64,000 nt of DNA from Typha latifolia (taxonomy: Eukaryota > Streptophyta > Magnoliopsida > Poales > Typhaceae), in contig CM034106.1 of assembly GCA_019914945.1 (NCBI GenBank), positions 9,548,001-9,612,000 on the forward strand, written 5' to 3'. A program made the position numbers and the translations under genes. The notes beneath the pieces were generated by a model. The model ran no database searches and was not told the DNA's origin. It saw only the letters and a list, made by a program, of their open reading frames with translations. Position 1 is the stretch's first letter, and each line of letters starts with the position of its first letter. Positions 1-10,856 of this stretch are shown here, in pieces.

Positions 1-502
1 ACCGATGGAGCGCTTAGGGTGGGCGCCTGCCAAGGAGGTGCAGCGCCCGTATTCTGAGACGCAAGGGGAGACATTATCCAGGCGGTGTGGGAACCTTGCC
101 CGGGGAGCTCGGCCTTGCAAATGGAGCTGTGGGCAATCAGACTGGGGTTGAGGGTAGTTGGAAGAGAATGAAGGATGGTCTTTGAATCAGACTGCCAAGA
201 GGCCATCAGATGCTTGCAGAGAGTGGAGCACAGTCCTTGGCGAATCAAGAACTTGGTGCAGGAGTGTCTCAACCTAGCGAAGGAATGTTTGGAAGTTATG
301 TTTGCTCACGTTGGGAGAGAAGGTAATACTGTAGCTGACTGGGCAGCAACTAAGGCAAGTGTGGCTTCCGGATCTAGTTATTACGATCGGTTAAGTCACA
401 TTCCCCCAGAGTTTTGTAATCTTATTGCTGCCGACGCGGCTAACGGGTCGGTAGTTAAGTAATATATAGCTAGAAACAGCTCCTTGACAGTCAAAAAAAA
501 TA
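1..502 (+). pseudogene. Decayed RNase H-like domain of a LINE-type retroelement
   Basis: Frame 1 reads as a plant RNase H-like (RVT_3) domain. It includes an ALQMELWAI segment, the acidic ESDC motif (codons from about 184) and the closing HVGREGN-VADW segment near 310-350. Two in-frame TGA codons (55-57 and 169-171) break the frame, so only its last 95 codons are open. The frame ends at 462 and a short A-run follows at 494-501, which may be the remains of a LINE poly(A) tail. Such domains occur at the end of plant non-LTR pol proteins and as single-domain relics. The element enters from outside the window, so its full extent and target duplication cannot be seen. It is very unlikely to be functional. 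Confidence 0.7.
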
Positions 503-953
503 GTAATAATGTCCTATTTTCTTCTGTTCTCACCCACCTCTTCCGCTCCTCCTCCATGTCGTTGGGAGTCGTGGATGGTGGCGATGGCGAGAGAAGAGCT
601 ACAAAAGCTTGAAACCCAGCGTCCGAATCGTTTCGACTATCTCAAGCTGGAGCTCAAATCGCTCATCTCTGCACCCCAATAGGATTCTCTCTTCTACTCC
701 GACTTCCGGGGAACCCATTATAATATTTGTAGAGTGCTCGTCGGTAAGACTTTAAAGCTCCTGCTGTTTTACTGTTTGTCATTGGTATAACTAAGAAAGC
801 TACGGCTTAGTGGGCTTCATGCACAAATAGAGGCCTATATGGAGAGATAGCCCACCCAATACATTAAATTACTTACTCGCTGCCTTAGTAGGAGAATAGT
901 TTTCCTACCAGAGGGGCAAATCCGTCATAAGAAAGAAGTCGGCCGTCTCGGCA
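503..953 (+). other. Intergenic, with a short unrecognised coding-like fragment at 575-682
   Basis: An ATG at 575 opens 35 codons that begin MVAMAREELQKLE and look like the start of a soluble protein. A TAG at 680-682 ends the frame. A GT donor-like site follows at about 743, but no continuation is visible. I do not recognise a family with confidence. It may be a stranded first exon. The rest of the stretch holds nothing I can name. Confidence 0.25.
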
Positions 954-1149
954 ATGGTCCGTCTTCTCTCTCAGCCTTCTTCAACACTAGTTCGCACTCA
1001 CTCCGCCGCTTTCACACCTCTTCCTTTCTCCCTCAATCTCCACTAGTGGCGGCTCTCTCGAACACCCCTGATTTGTTTTTTTTTATTGTTAGCTAATCCA
1101 TTCTCGCGTCCACTCCAAAGTCCAATCTTATTCTGTTCCTATCCACAGT

Positions 1150-3693
1150 ATGCATCTACGAGCACTCAGAATGACCACTTTATTCTCCATCCCCAGGAAA
1201 TTCCATTGTAATCCCAATCTCCACTACATTTCCTCTCCATTCGACTCCTCGCTGTCTATGAACCGCTACGCCCACCAACTATTCGACGTTTTCTCCAAAC
1301 CATCCCACCTCCGAGACAACGAAGAGCTCCGTCACCTCGGTCGTTGCCTAACCCCCGAAACCGTTGAGACAGTCTTAAAGGGCTTGAGATCATGGAGGGT
1401 TGCCCACGAATTCTTCCGCTGGGCCTCATGGCAGCCCGGGTTCCACCACAGCTGCTATACCTACAATGCCATGGCCCAAATCCTCTCACGGACCCGCCAG
1501 ATTGCCCACCTCAAGAATCTGGCTTCGGAGGTGGTGTCCCGCCGCTGTCCAATGACCCCGGGTGCGTTGGGGTTCTTGATCAGGTGCCTCGGCAGTCTTA
1601 ATTTGGTCGAAGAGGCTGAGTTCGTGTTTGATCATGCTGGGGAAATGAACTGCATCCCAAATTCTTATACTTACAATTGCCTGCTTGAGGTTCTGGGTAA
1701 GGCAGGACAGGTAGAATTGGTGGAGACGAGATTTCAGGAGATGGTGGCAGAGTCTAGAAGGGAGCCTGATAAGTATACGTTGACGGCAGTCTTGCAATGC
1801 TACTGCAATCGCGGTATGTTGGAGGATGTATTGCAAACATTTAATAGGATGAACGAGAGAGGGTGGGTGGACGAGCATGTTATGACCATTCTTGTCGTCG
1901 CATTCTGCAAGTGGGGGAAGGCTGAAAGTGCTTGCGAGTTGATTGAGAGAATGATGGATCTTAGAATGAGGCCTAGTGGGAAGACATTTATTCGATTAGT
2001 TAATGGGTTTGCTAGTCAGGGGAGAGTGGTTAAGGCAGTAGAGATGTTTGATAAGATGAAAGATTCAGGCTTTGTTGGAGATTTGATGCTTTACAGTGCT
2101 TTGATTGAAAGGCTATTTGAGGAGAACGAGTCCAAGCTGGCTTTGGATTTGTATTTGGAAATGAAGGAGAATAATATCTCTCCAGATGTTCCGTTGCTTA
2201 GGACGATGATCTCTGCATTCTGTAGAGAAAAGAACTTCGCAGGTGTGAGCCAATTGCTTGATGAAAACAGACAGAAGTTGAATTCTGGTGAGCTAATCAC
2301 TCTTTATAATGCCATCTTGGATGGGCTTATTAACCAAGGTGGCATAGATAGAGCATACAACCTATTAAGTGTGATGATTAAACCTGTTGATTCAGAAGTC
2401 TCTGAAGTGGCTTTTGATGAGCAAGAAACAAGGGAAAATGAAGATACATGGAAAAAGTTAGTTAATATGAGTAGAACTGTTACCCCAGATTCAGATTCTT
2501 TTAATATTGTCATTTGTGGTTTATGTACGACCAAGAAGCTGGATATGGCATTAAGTCTTCTAAATTGTATGGTCAGACTAGGTTGTAGAGGGAAGCTTTT
2601 GATGCATAATAACTTGATCCACGAGCTGTGCAATGTGGATAGACTGGATGATGCTTATGAGCTTTTTAGCAGAATGAAGGGCCTTGGTTTGTTGCCCACT
2701 GAGTTTACATACAACTCAATATTTTATGGTCTTTGCAGAAAGATTGATTCAGTAACTTCCCTTGACTTACTAAGGGAGATGCGAATTGAAGGGCATGTAC
2801 CATGGATAAAACACTGTACCATGATGGTGCAGCAGCTCTGCAGGACCGGTGAAGTGGCCAAAGCTTCAGGTTTTTTAAGTGACATGCTTAAAATTGGCTT
2901 TCTTCCTGACATGGTTGCATATTCTGCTGCTATTGACGGAATGTGCAAGACTGGAGAAGTGGATAATGCTTTGGCACTCTTTCGAGACCTGTCATCAAGT
3001 TATTTTCTTCCTGATGTGGTTGCCCATAATATCTTGATTAATGGATTTTGTAAGTCTGGTAGGTTGACTGAAGCACAAGATATATTTGAAGAGATATTAG
3101 AGAAAGGACTGATTCCGTCTGTTGTTACCTACAATCTGATGATTGATGGCTGGTGCAAGGCCAACAAGATTGAAAAGGCACTAGATTACTTTAAGAAAAT
3201 GATGAATGAAGAAAGGCCACCTACCGTCATCACTTACACTAGCTTAATTCATGGCTTATGCAGTGCTGGAAGAGCTGAAGATGCTCTTGTCTTGTGGAGG
3301 GAAATGAGGGATAATGGTTGTGCACCAAATGAGATAACTTACACAGCTCTGATCCATGGTCTGTGCAAGTGTTCCATGGCAGACCTTGCATTGGTTTATT
3401 ACCATGAGATGACAGATAAAGGGATTGAGCTAGATATGTTTGTTCAGTTGTTGCTAATAAATTCTTTGATTTTGAAAGGAAATACAGCCGAAGCTTTTGA
3501 GCTTTTGAAAGAGGCAGCTCAAAATAAAAACTATCATTCTGCTGATCCTAAAATGTACCAACTAATGAAGAAAGCAGTTCGCAAATTGTATGAAGATGAA
3601 TATACTTCTTTTGATACCAGGATACTCATTGAAAGAGGCTGCTTGCCAATGATTCATAGTATCCATGACATTATGGAGGATATGAGGAAATGA
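1150..3693 (+). CDS. Pentatricopeptide repeat (PPR) protein, probably mitochondrial (At5g08310-like)
   Basis: A single uninterrupted frame of 847 codons, as is usual for plant PPR genes. PPR proteins bind organellar RNA one base per repeat and act in its processing, stability or translation. After a basic, hydroxylated N-terminus that could target mitochondria, 35-residue P-type repeats run from about residue 140 to 780. Typical repeat cores are YTYNCLLEVLGKAG, VTYNLMIDGWCKANK and ITYTSLIHGLCSAGR. No E, DYW or SMR domain follows, so this is a P-class protein. The order of the N-terminal segment recalls Arabidopsis At5g08310, but that match is from memory. An upstream ATG at 954 opens a 30-codon frame ending at 1046, either an upstream ORF or an unspliced targeting exon. 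The start at 1150 is the first ATG of the main frame. No break is seen. Confidence 0.93.
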   Translation: MHLRALRMTTLFSIPRKFHCNPNLHYISSPFDSSLSMNRYAHQLFDVFSKPSHLRDNEELRHLGRCLTPETVETVLKGLRSWRVAHEFFRWASWQPGFHHSCYTYNAMAQILSRTRQIAHLKNLASEVVSRRCPMTPGALGFLIRCLGSLNLVEEAEFVFDHAGEMNCIPNSYTYNCLLEVLGKAGQVELVETRFQEMVAESRREPDKYTLTAVLQCYCNRGMLEDVLQTFNRMNERGWVDEHVMTILVVAFCKWGKAESACELIERMMDLRMRPSGKTFIRLVNGFASQGRVVKAVEMFDKMKDSGFVGDLMLYSALIERLFEENESKLALDLYLEMKENNISPDVPLLRTMISAFCREKNFAGVSQLLDENRQKLNSGELITLYNAILDGLINQGGIDRAYNLLSVMIKPVDSEVSEVAFDEQETRENEDTWKKLVNMSRTVTPDSDSFNIVICGLCTTKKLDMALSLLNCMVRLGCRGKLLMHNNLIHELCNVDRLDDAYELFSRMKGLGLLPTEFTYNSIFYGLCRKIDSVTSLDLLREMRIEGHVPWIKHCTMMVQQLCRTGEVAKASGFLSDMLKIGFLPDMVAYSAAIDGMCKTGEVDNALALFRDLSSSYFLPDVVAHNILINGFCKSGRLTEAQDIFEEILEKGLIPSVVTYNLMIDGWCKANKIEKALDYFKKMMNEERPPTVITYTSLIHGLCSAGRAEDALVLWREMRDNGCAPNEITYTALIHGLCKCSMADLALVYYHEMTDKGIELDMFVQLLLINSLILKGNTAEAFELLKEAAQNKNYHSADPKMYQLMKKAVRKLYEDEYTSFDTRILIERGCLPMIHSIHDIMEDMRK

Positions 3694-4510
3694 CATATTC
3701 TGTTAGAATGAAAATGGAATCCTTTCAAGGCTTTTGTACTAAAGTAAGTTGCCTTATGAATGTGGACTAGAATTGTCTGCTTGCCTGTTGCTCCCATATG
3801 CACATTGTTTGAAGGTGACTTCTTTTGCAGGAGCCTATCAGCCTCAAGGCACTGTTTCTGCTTAGAGCAAATACTTTTCTGCCCTCAGCAAAGGTATTTT
3901 TAAAGGAAAATTAGGAATTACTTTCTTTATCTTCATATGTCAGCAATTAGAAGTATAATCCTTTGTGTTGCGTGTTGGGCAGTTAATTGTTTTGGTAGAG
4001 TAAGTGGGCATGGTGTTCCTATTATTGAAAAGTCAAACCTAATGCAATTGCTTGATGGAAGTACTGAGACATGATAATCATATAGGTAATTATCTTGCAA
4101 AGTAATTTGCAAACTCCATGGGGGCATAATTGGAGTCTCAATTCTCTCTCAAGTCACTGATATTATTGGATCAAGTGGCTGATAACTCACAAAAGGATGT
4201 TCAAAGCAGCTTGGTGATTCTTCAGCACCTATTCTGTAGCTCTGCAAGTTTTTGCTAAAAGTGTAAAATGCAAATTCCTTCTGCTAAGAATTGAGCTTGT
4301 CAAATGTAGCTGTAGATCTGTGCTCATTCTTGTTGTTCATGTACATACTAATATACTATATTTTCTATTTCCTATCACCTTTTTTTTAAGATTTGACAAC
4401 TAGACCTGGATTAACAAAGAGAGTATTATGTTTCTTAGTTTCTTCATTGTAATTTCCAACAAATAGTGTTTTTGGTCTAAAGGTCTAGTAATTCACATAT
4501 CCTTTTGTAG
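3694..4510 (+). other. 3' flank of the PPR gene and intergenic DNA
   Basis: No coding frame is visible. The first few hundred bases are probably 3' untranslated region of the PPR gene. The missing first exon of the NBS1-like relic downstream was looked for here and not found. Confidence 0.4.
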
Positions 4511-7230
4511 ATTGCGACGTTGTTGTTCAAATGGACACTTTGATATCACGAGTTGATGCGGAGATCATTGTTGACAAGATGGTTTCTTGGGACCTTCACG
4601 TACTGAATCTGTGGATTTCCCTTCAAATGTTCGTCGTAGACCGTTCCAAATATTGAACATCTATTAACAAAGAATCGGGGGCAGAGAGTTCTCATATGCG
4701 CAAAGATCAAGAAGTGGTGCTCAAAGATGGGTCCTCAGTGGCCTTTGGAATGGATAATGAAACCTTCAGGTGATTGATTGATTTAACTATGACCAATCAC
4801 CATCTAGTGTTGCACACTTTAAGTAACCATCCGTTGTGTACTTTGTGTCGAAAATTTAATCAGCCACAATATTTTTGACAGGTTGTTTTTTATTCCTGTC
4901 TTCGGCAAATGCCCAGTCGATTTGATCCTTCACTACAAGCTATCATGTCACTAATTGGTCGGTGGTGTTATATCCTGTATACTCTTCTTCTGCCAATCAT
5001 TTATAATTGGTGCCTTATTATTCTTTTCTCTGTGATTACTGATATACAATTTTTAAGCTTGTCAGTTATATCTTAGCATGCAGTCTTTTCTTACTTGCTT
5101 CATTACAAGGTGCCCTGATTCTGTGTCAGATATTCTTAAATGCTATATAGATGTATCATGTCTTGGTATCTTTTTATTGGAGTTTGGATTAATCTGACCT
5201 GGTTTCTTTTATGCTAATCTTGCAAAACTCAATTGCTTCTGCTCTTCTGCTTACTTAAAATCCAGCTCATTGTTATGTTAGATCGGTCATGCCCTTTCTT
5301 TGCAATGTAAGAGCCCCCTCATTTCCAGAATTTTTTGTAGGAAGAACCAGGATCTACCCTGTTTTTGACTTGCCAAATAATCTTTGCAATTTGGTATTTG
5401 CTATTTGATAAGGTCAGATGTTGTCATCAATTATGGTATTTATGTATTCTTAAAGGCTAGCAGAATGCTTTCTCTGTTGTCCCGCTTCCTAATGTAGGTG
5501 CAACTGGTATACTTCTGTAAGCTGTTCTTTCTTGCTGTTGATAATTTATAACACTTCTTCTTAGGTGCATATACTACTCATAAGTGGAGTAATGATTGTA
5601 TACATGTTCTTGTTGATGAATCTTCTCCAGTGACGCTTGAGCTCATTGAAGCAGTTTTAGTTAGAAAACAGATTGTTTCTAGAGAGTGGTTTAAATTCGG
5701 AGTGTTGTTTTGGTTTAGAAATTAATAAATATACTCACATCTTTGACATTGATGAGCTTATTACATATAACCTTCCTTGCATTAGTTTGTAGCTTAAAAT
5801 CTTTGTAATTGTCTTTTGAAACTTGGAAATGGAGTCTTAGTTCAGCAAAGTGATCACTTTGGATAATCCAATTATATATATATATGTAAGACTTCATAAT
5901 TTTTGGGTCCACATGTGATTTCATTATTATTATTTTTTTTGCAGTGCTTGCTGAAAAACATACACAGAAACTCCATCTTGTGCTCCGTAAGTTCCAATCC
6001 TGTTTAAAATTATATTCAACATTTCTTGTGAACTTCTAGTGGCAACTTTTATCTTTCTCAATAAGCAGAGAGAAAACTCCATCTTCATTCATTTATCAAC
6101 CTTGAATAGTGAAGCTACTAGTGATTCTTTTTTTCACAGCTATGTTCCAAACTTGCCTCTAGATGGGACAGATGTAAAATCTTCGGATGCTGAACTTTGT
6201 GAAAGTTGCCTAATTGGCTACACATTTATACTGGGATCAGCACGTAAGGTTGTTTCTTGTTGACTAGTTTTTACTAGGGTCGCATATCTTTGGTGATCTG
6301 AGTTTCCTGTGGTATAATCTGGCATGTCTAGAAAAATTAATCTATTAATCTCTTTTCCATTTTCTTGGCAGTCATTGTTTTGTCTTTGCACTCCAGTGAT
6401 GAGACCATAGTAGCGGATTCCGATGTTGAGATTGGTACTGCAACCTCTGCTCTGTGTTATTGCGGTTCCACCTCAATATGACATTTAATATGAATATGAA
6501 GATAAAAATGCTGAAAGATGGAAAGACAAAGAAGATGCTGTAAGTCTTGCAGAAAGAGAGAACAATGTTAATCTCTCCGGAGAGTCAGATAAAGAAAAGG
6601 TTTTCCGAACCAAGGTTCAGGATGCTCAGGTTATAGAAAGGAAGGACAAAAATGATGATTCCATTGCTGACAGACATGAAAACTCTGAGATTATATTTAG
6701 TCAAGACTTGATTGTTAAAACTATCAAGAACACCAGCTCCTGTTAGATCTGATAATTTCCAGTGCTTTAGAAAGGTAAATTGCTCTGTAGTGTACTACAT
6801 ACCATTGAAAACCTTTCCATAAATCTAGTGATCATTTCAGCTCAGATGCTTCAATTTGCAAACTATTTAGTTGGGTTTCTAATGACTTACAGAGCAACTG
6901 TCTGGCAATGGTTTCAAGATCCTCATTCCATTTTCAAAAGATCCATATGAGTAAGAACCAGATCATTTTCCCTCTTGCCACTCTCCTGGGCTCATCTAAA
7001 TTTGAAGACTCTAAAGTTGGGCCACATTCATTAGGGAAGTAATGAATGAGTACACACGGCAGGAGGGGAAGCGCAAACAAATGGAAGCTCTTGCGGAGGA
7101 CCTGTTCAACAATGAAAAGGGATCCATTAGTGCGTCCTTTCTGAATGCTGCTATCTAATGTTGCAGGCAAGGAAACGTGCATCTGCTGGTACTTCTGCAT
7201 TCCAACTTCTGTCAATTTTATTTATGGGTA
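4511..7230 (+). pseudogene. NBS1: NBS1 (nibrin) homologue, exon remnants with stops and frameshifts
   Basis: NBS1 is the FHA-BRCT subunit of the MRE11-RAD50-NBS1 DNA double-strand-break complex. Exon remnants with splice-like borders lie in order. 4511-4769 is the FHA part (ISRVDAEIIVDKM, VVDRSKY, KDQEVVLKDG). 4882-4960 includes SRFDPSLQAIMSLIG. 5565-5690 is the BRCT part (DCIHVLVDESSPVTLELIEA). 5945-5986 carries LAEKH and 6140-6248 carries CLIGYTFILGSARK. About 6372-6775 holds an acidic middle ending in IIFSQDLIV and DNFQCFRK. 6893-6950 reads LSGNGFKILIPFSKDPYE, about 7041-7125 reads KRKQMEALAEDLFNNEK, and 7168-7230 reads ARKRASAGTSAFQLL. The breaks are a TGA where a Gly codon is expected after VVDRSKY, shifted segments before it, a frame shift at about 4915, another near 6735 and a lost donor after FNNEK. 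Exon 1 and part of the middle are missing. It most likely does not make nibrin. Confidence 0.8.
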
Positions 7231-7713
7231 AAAATTTAGAGAATATCTGCCATCAAACTACAGTTTCAAGAGTCGCAAGGTCACATTCATGACCATTCTA
7301 ATGAGGTGCACCACAACTATCAGTAAGGTTGATGGCTCAGCATTATTGCTCGCAGAACCAGGTGAAATTTTTTGAAGCAATTCGAGGGGTATGCAAAGAA
7401 TCCATGTAGGCTTCTATTTAATTTGGTAGAGATCAGTGTTATCGTTGTCAAAGAAGAATATTTTCACAGCATCTGGATGTCAATGTAAATGATTTATAAG
7501 AGTATGCCTTGATCGATCAACATTTTTGTAAGAATATTCTCCTCTCCTCGTTGAGGGTTTCCTCTGCTGCAGGCGTCGTCTTCTTCCTCTATGTTTTCTT
7601 TTCCTTCTCCTGTTGCCGTCGCTCTGCTCCCCTTGCTCGCCGTCGCCGCTTTGAGGCCGCCCCGCGTCGATCTCTATTTTCCTGTTTTTGCCCACTGCAT
7701 CTCCTCATCCTTC
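7231..7713 (+). other. Intergenic flank of the hAT insertion
   Basis: No gene is recognised. 7505-7713 has a pyrimidine-rich, untranslated-leader-like composition with CTGCAG at 7566-7571, and it is cut by the transposon that follows. The matching flank resumes at 9189. Confidence 0.3.
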
Positions 7714-8419
7714 GTCCCTGGTAGGGGTGGCAATCGGGTCGGGTTAGTCGGGTTCGGGTCGGGTCAAATTCGGGTCGGGTTAAGATAGTATTAACACGAA
7801 CATGACCCGTTTAATAAACGGGTCAATTTTTCTAAACACGAACACGACCTGTTTATTAAACGGGTAACACGACACGACCCGTATAACCCATTTAATAAAT
7901 AAATAAATTATATTTTTTATATAACCCGTTTAATAAATATATTATATTTTTTATTCAACTCATTTAACCACTTGTTTAACCCGTAAATACAACCCATTTA
8001 AATTTACATCCATTTAACCCGTTTAGAGTTAATCGGCGTAATACATCACCCAAAGAGATAAACTATCACAAATTTACACAAATCCAGCATAATTTACAAT
8101 AATGTAGGAAAATTTAGTAAAAATAAATTCAAATTGTCTCAAGCTTCAACGTTGGTGTTGACAAAGCAGCAGCGGTGGAGGCAAGGCTCTAGGAGCTGGC
8201 TCCTATGGTGCGAGCTCCGGATCTGCCAAGGAAGACGAGGTGGTCGGTGCGGCTAGGGACGGAGAGGCGGTTTGAGGAGAGTGAACGCAGCAAAGAGAGG
8301 AGAGGAGGGCAGGCGGAGATGAGGAAGGGGATGGAGGCACCGTGGCAAGCAGATACAAGGACGAAGGCACCGCGGCAGACGGTTGTGGCAAGCGGAGAAA
8401 GAGCGAGGGTGACAGGCAG

Positions 8420-8760
8420 AGATTGCAGCACGGCGGCAGGCGGAGACTGCAGCACCGTGAAAAGCGAAGACATGGAGAGGAGGAGAGGAGGCGCGGCAAG
8501 CGGAGAAAGGGAGCGGGGGCGGCAGGCGGAGATTGCAACATGACGGCAGGCGGAGACTGCAGCACCGCAAAAAGCGAAGACAAGGAGAGACTCGGCGGTG
8601 GGCAGTAGGCGGAGACAGAGAGAGGAGACGACAGGCGGAGATGCAGGAGATGGGGAGTGCAGATGGCAGGCAGAGACGTGGGAGACACGGGAGGCGCAGA
8701 GTGGAGATAGCAGGAGGCAGGCGGAGATGCGGGAGGCGGTAGGCGGAGACGCGGTGGCAG
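8420..8760. repeat. Degenerate GGCGGAGA minisatellite inside the hAT element
   Basis: Units of about 15-25 bp built on GCAGGCGGAGA recur across this stretch. A longer unit, GGCAGGCGGAGACTGCAG plus about 25 bp including AAAGCGAAGAC, occurs at about 8436 and again at about 8545. The strong purine strand bias opens long false reading frames in several phases on both strands. None resembles a protein family. Confidence 0.75.
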
Positions 8761-8868
8761 ACGATCGTCGCTGGAGAGAGAGATTAGAGATGGGGGCAAA
8801 AAATTTAGAAAGGCAGAGGCGGCTGGAGGAGTGGAGAGTGGAGAGGGTTAACCGGTTAGGTTACTTTG

Positions 8869-8870
<2 letters not shown>

Positions 8871-8924
<54 letters not shown>
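8871..8924. repeat. AT dinucleotide microsatellite
   Basis: About 54 bp of uninterrupted AT repeats, followed by a short GA run to about 8939, inside the hAT element. Confidence 0.98.
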
Positions 8925-8927
<3 letters not shown>

Positions 8928-9188
8928 AGAGAGAGAGAGGTTAGGTTATATATATAAACGAGTTGGCGGGTTGACCCGACCCAACTCGACCCGTATAATT
9001 AAACGGGTCAAATGGGTCAAAACGAGTCAGTTGTATAAACCCGAACACGACCCGTTTATTAAATGGGTTAGGCGGGTTGACCCGTTTATGACCCGAACCC
9101 GATTATACCAAACCCAATCCCAATTAAATGCCGGGTTATCGTGTCGAGTTATCGGGTCAGGTCAAATTTTGCCACCCCTAATCCCTGG

Positions 9189-9649
9189 TTCTTAGGCTTT
9201 GGTTGGGCTGGTCCCGGTCGCCCAAAGTTTTGCTCCGGTGCCGCGGACCGACCCTGATCCAATCTCTTACCGGTAGATCATACACTCCATCATCACTGCC
9301 ACGCCGTCCTCGCGGCATCCACCACATCGTGCTCCCACCCTCACCGCAGCTTGCACACCACCTCTTCAAATTGGCTGCTCTCACCGCATCAACTTCCTTG
9401 GCTCCGATGGGGGTTGACATTGGGGCTAGTTTGTTTTCCTTAATTTATTTTCCTTGATTTATTTTCTTTTATGCCCTTTAAGTTTAAGCTTGATGCTTAT
9501 TTCATTGTGTTGTGCTGGTAATAAGGCTTTTCAAAATATCCCCTTTTTTGTAAAATCTAATTGGAATTAGTAGAATTATCACCTCCAGGCTTTTGTCATT
9601 AAAAATCTATTGGGGCTACTCAATTGCAACACAACTTATTGGTCAGTCT
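9189..9649. other. Intergenic, no gene recognised
   Basis: Right flank of the hAT insertion. Open frames on both strands at about 9178-9457 have no recognisable motif. The rest is A/T-rich. Confidence 0.3.
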
Positions 9650-9776
9650 TTTGATTGGTATCTCAGTAGTTGAAATATTTTACTATTCACTGAGAGATTT
9701 GAGAGTTCGACTCCCCTCAATTGCAATTAGTGATTTGTCCCATAAGTCTCCACTATTCCTATAAGAAAAAAAAAGT
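9650..9776 (+). repeat. Possible tRNA-derived SINE
   Basis: A box A-like run GGTATCTCAGT (9658-9668) and a box B-like AGTTCGACTCC (9704-9714) have tRNA-like spacing. A non-tRNA body of about 50 bp follows, then an A-rich tail at 9764-9774. CAATTGCAA occurs at 9621 and again at 9718, but it is not placed as a target duplication. The order fits a tRNA-derived SINE or a decayed tRNA gene. Family membership cannot be settled here. Confidence 0.4.
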
Positions 9777-10856
9777 AATTGATTCTAACTTTGATAAGCA
9801 TGGAAAACTTCAGGCATACATCATGAAGAATCAAAAAGCATAACTGAGCAAATGAACATGGAAATAACAAGCGATTTGGAAGGGACGGTATCGTAACAAA
9901 TACAGCAGAAAGAACGTTTTTCCAGTTGTGAGCTGAAACCTTGGATCTCTGGTCCAAGGTCCTCAAATCGATTTTTTGCACCAAATATAAGGAACAAGAA
10001 ATTCCATCTACAAAGTAAATTGTGAACATCAGTCTATCATAGCAAGTATAGCAGTACTCCTGACGAAATAAATATTGCAGAAACCTGAGAGATGCACCAT
10101 GAAATCCATCCTACATGCAAAGGAAAATTTTGCGGTTAGTACAAATGCAAATAAGTATGTGAATATCTCACCAATAACCAATAGCACAGGCTGAACAGAT
10201 CCGCAGAATACCTATGACCTTGTTTGCTTTGAGTTCAAGAACTCCCCCCCACTCCTAAACTAGTTCAGTAACCAAATATATTTTTATCCTTTTTTATATC
10301 TAATTAAGTTTACTTTTCAAAAAATTAAGATTAAGAAATAATACTAACTAATCGAGTTCGGAACTTAGTCTCAAACTAAATAAGACTATAGTTTTTCCAA
10401 ATACACAATCAGCAGGTAAATAGGAGTTTGTTGTCCTTCCAGATAGATGTGTTCCTTGATTAAAAAAACAATTATAAATAAAGAAACTTATGTGAATATA
10501 TTCATATCTTAGCGTAAGGTAAAACAAAGGTATAACTCATCCAAGGGGTTTGCTGTTTCTATAGACTTAAAGTTGCACAGACCTAGAGCACTATTAGGAC
10601 AAACAATGGAAACACAGGAAAGCATTCATCTGATGAAAAAAAAAAAACTAATTAGAAACCTGAAAGTTCATAAACCTGAAACCAGCATCTATTAATTTAT
10701 GTCAGATCACTCAATAAATAAACCAACATAGTGGAGACAAAAACCAACATGAATTCCCACCACCAGCTAAGAGAATTGCATGTACTACAAACAAAAGAAA
10801 CTGTACAAAAAGAGGCAAAAGTCATAAAAAAGGTAGAGAGGATACAGCTAAATAGA
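9777..10856. other. Intergenic A/T-rich DNA with a MITE candidate at 10218-10386
   Basis: No gene is seen. 10218-10386 has imperfect inverted ends: CTTGTTTGCTTTGAG on the left against the complement CTTATTTAGTTTGAG on the right, with similarity fading inward for about 30 bp. This suggests a short MITE. No clear target duplication was found, so its superfamily is not assigned. Confidence 0.35.

Larger units (their letters stand above)
7722..9180. mobile_element. Non-autonomous hAT-superfamily element, 1459 bp
   Basis: The element starts TAGGGGTGGCAA and ends with the complement of TAGGGGTGGCAA. It is flanked by 8-bp duplications GTCCCTGG (7714-7721) and ATCCCTGG (9181-9188), 7 of 8 identical, as expected for hAT. 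The subterminal zones, about 7730-8040 and 8950-9175, are full of direct and inverted CGGGT/ACCCG and GACCCGTTTA motifs of the kind hAT transposases bind. The middle holds a purine-rich, GC-rich cargo and an AT microsatellite. No transposase is encoded, so it would need a transposase from elsewhere. Confidence 0.88.

Noticed and set aside
8203..8799. Long frames of up to 198 codons on both strands
   Set aside because: They lie in purine-biased minisatellite cargo of a hAT element; all are Ser/Pro/Leu or Arg/Glu low-complexity with no family motif.
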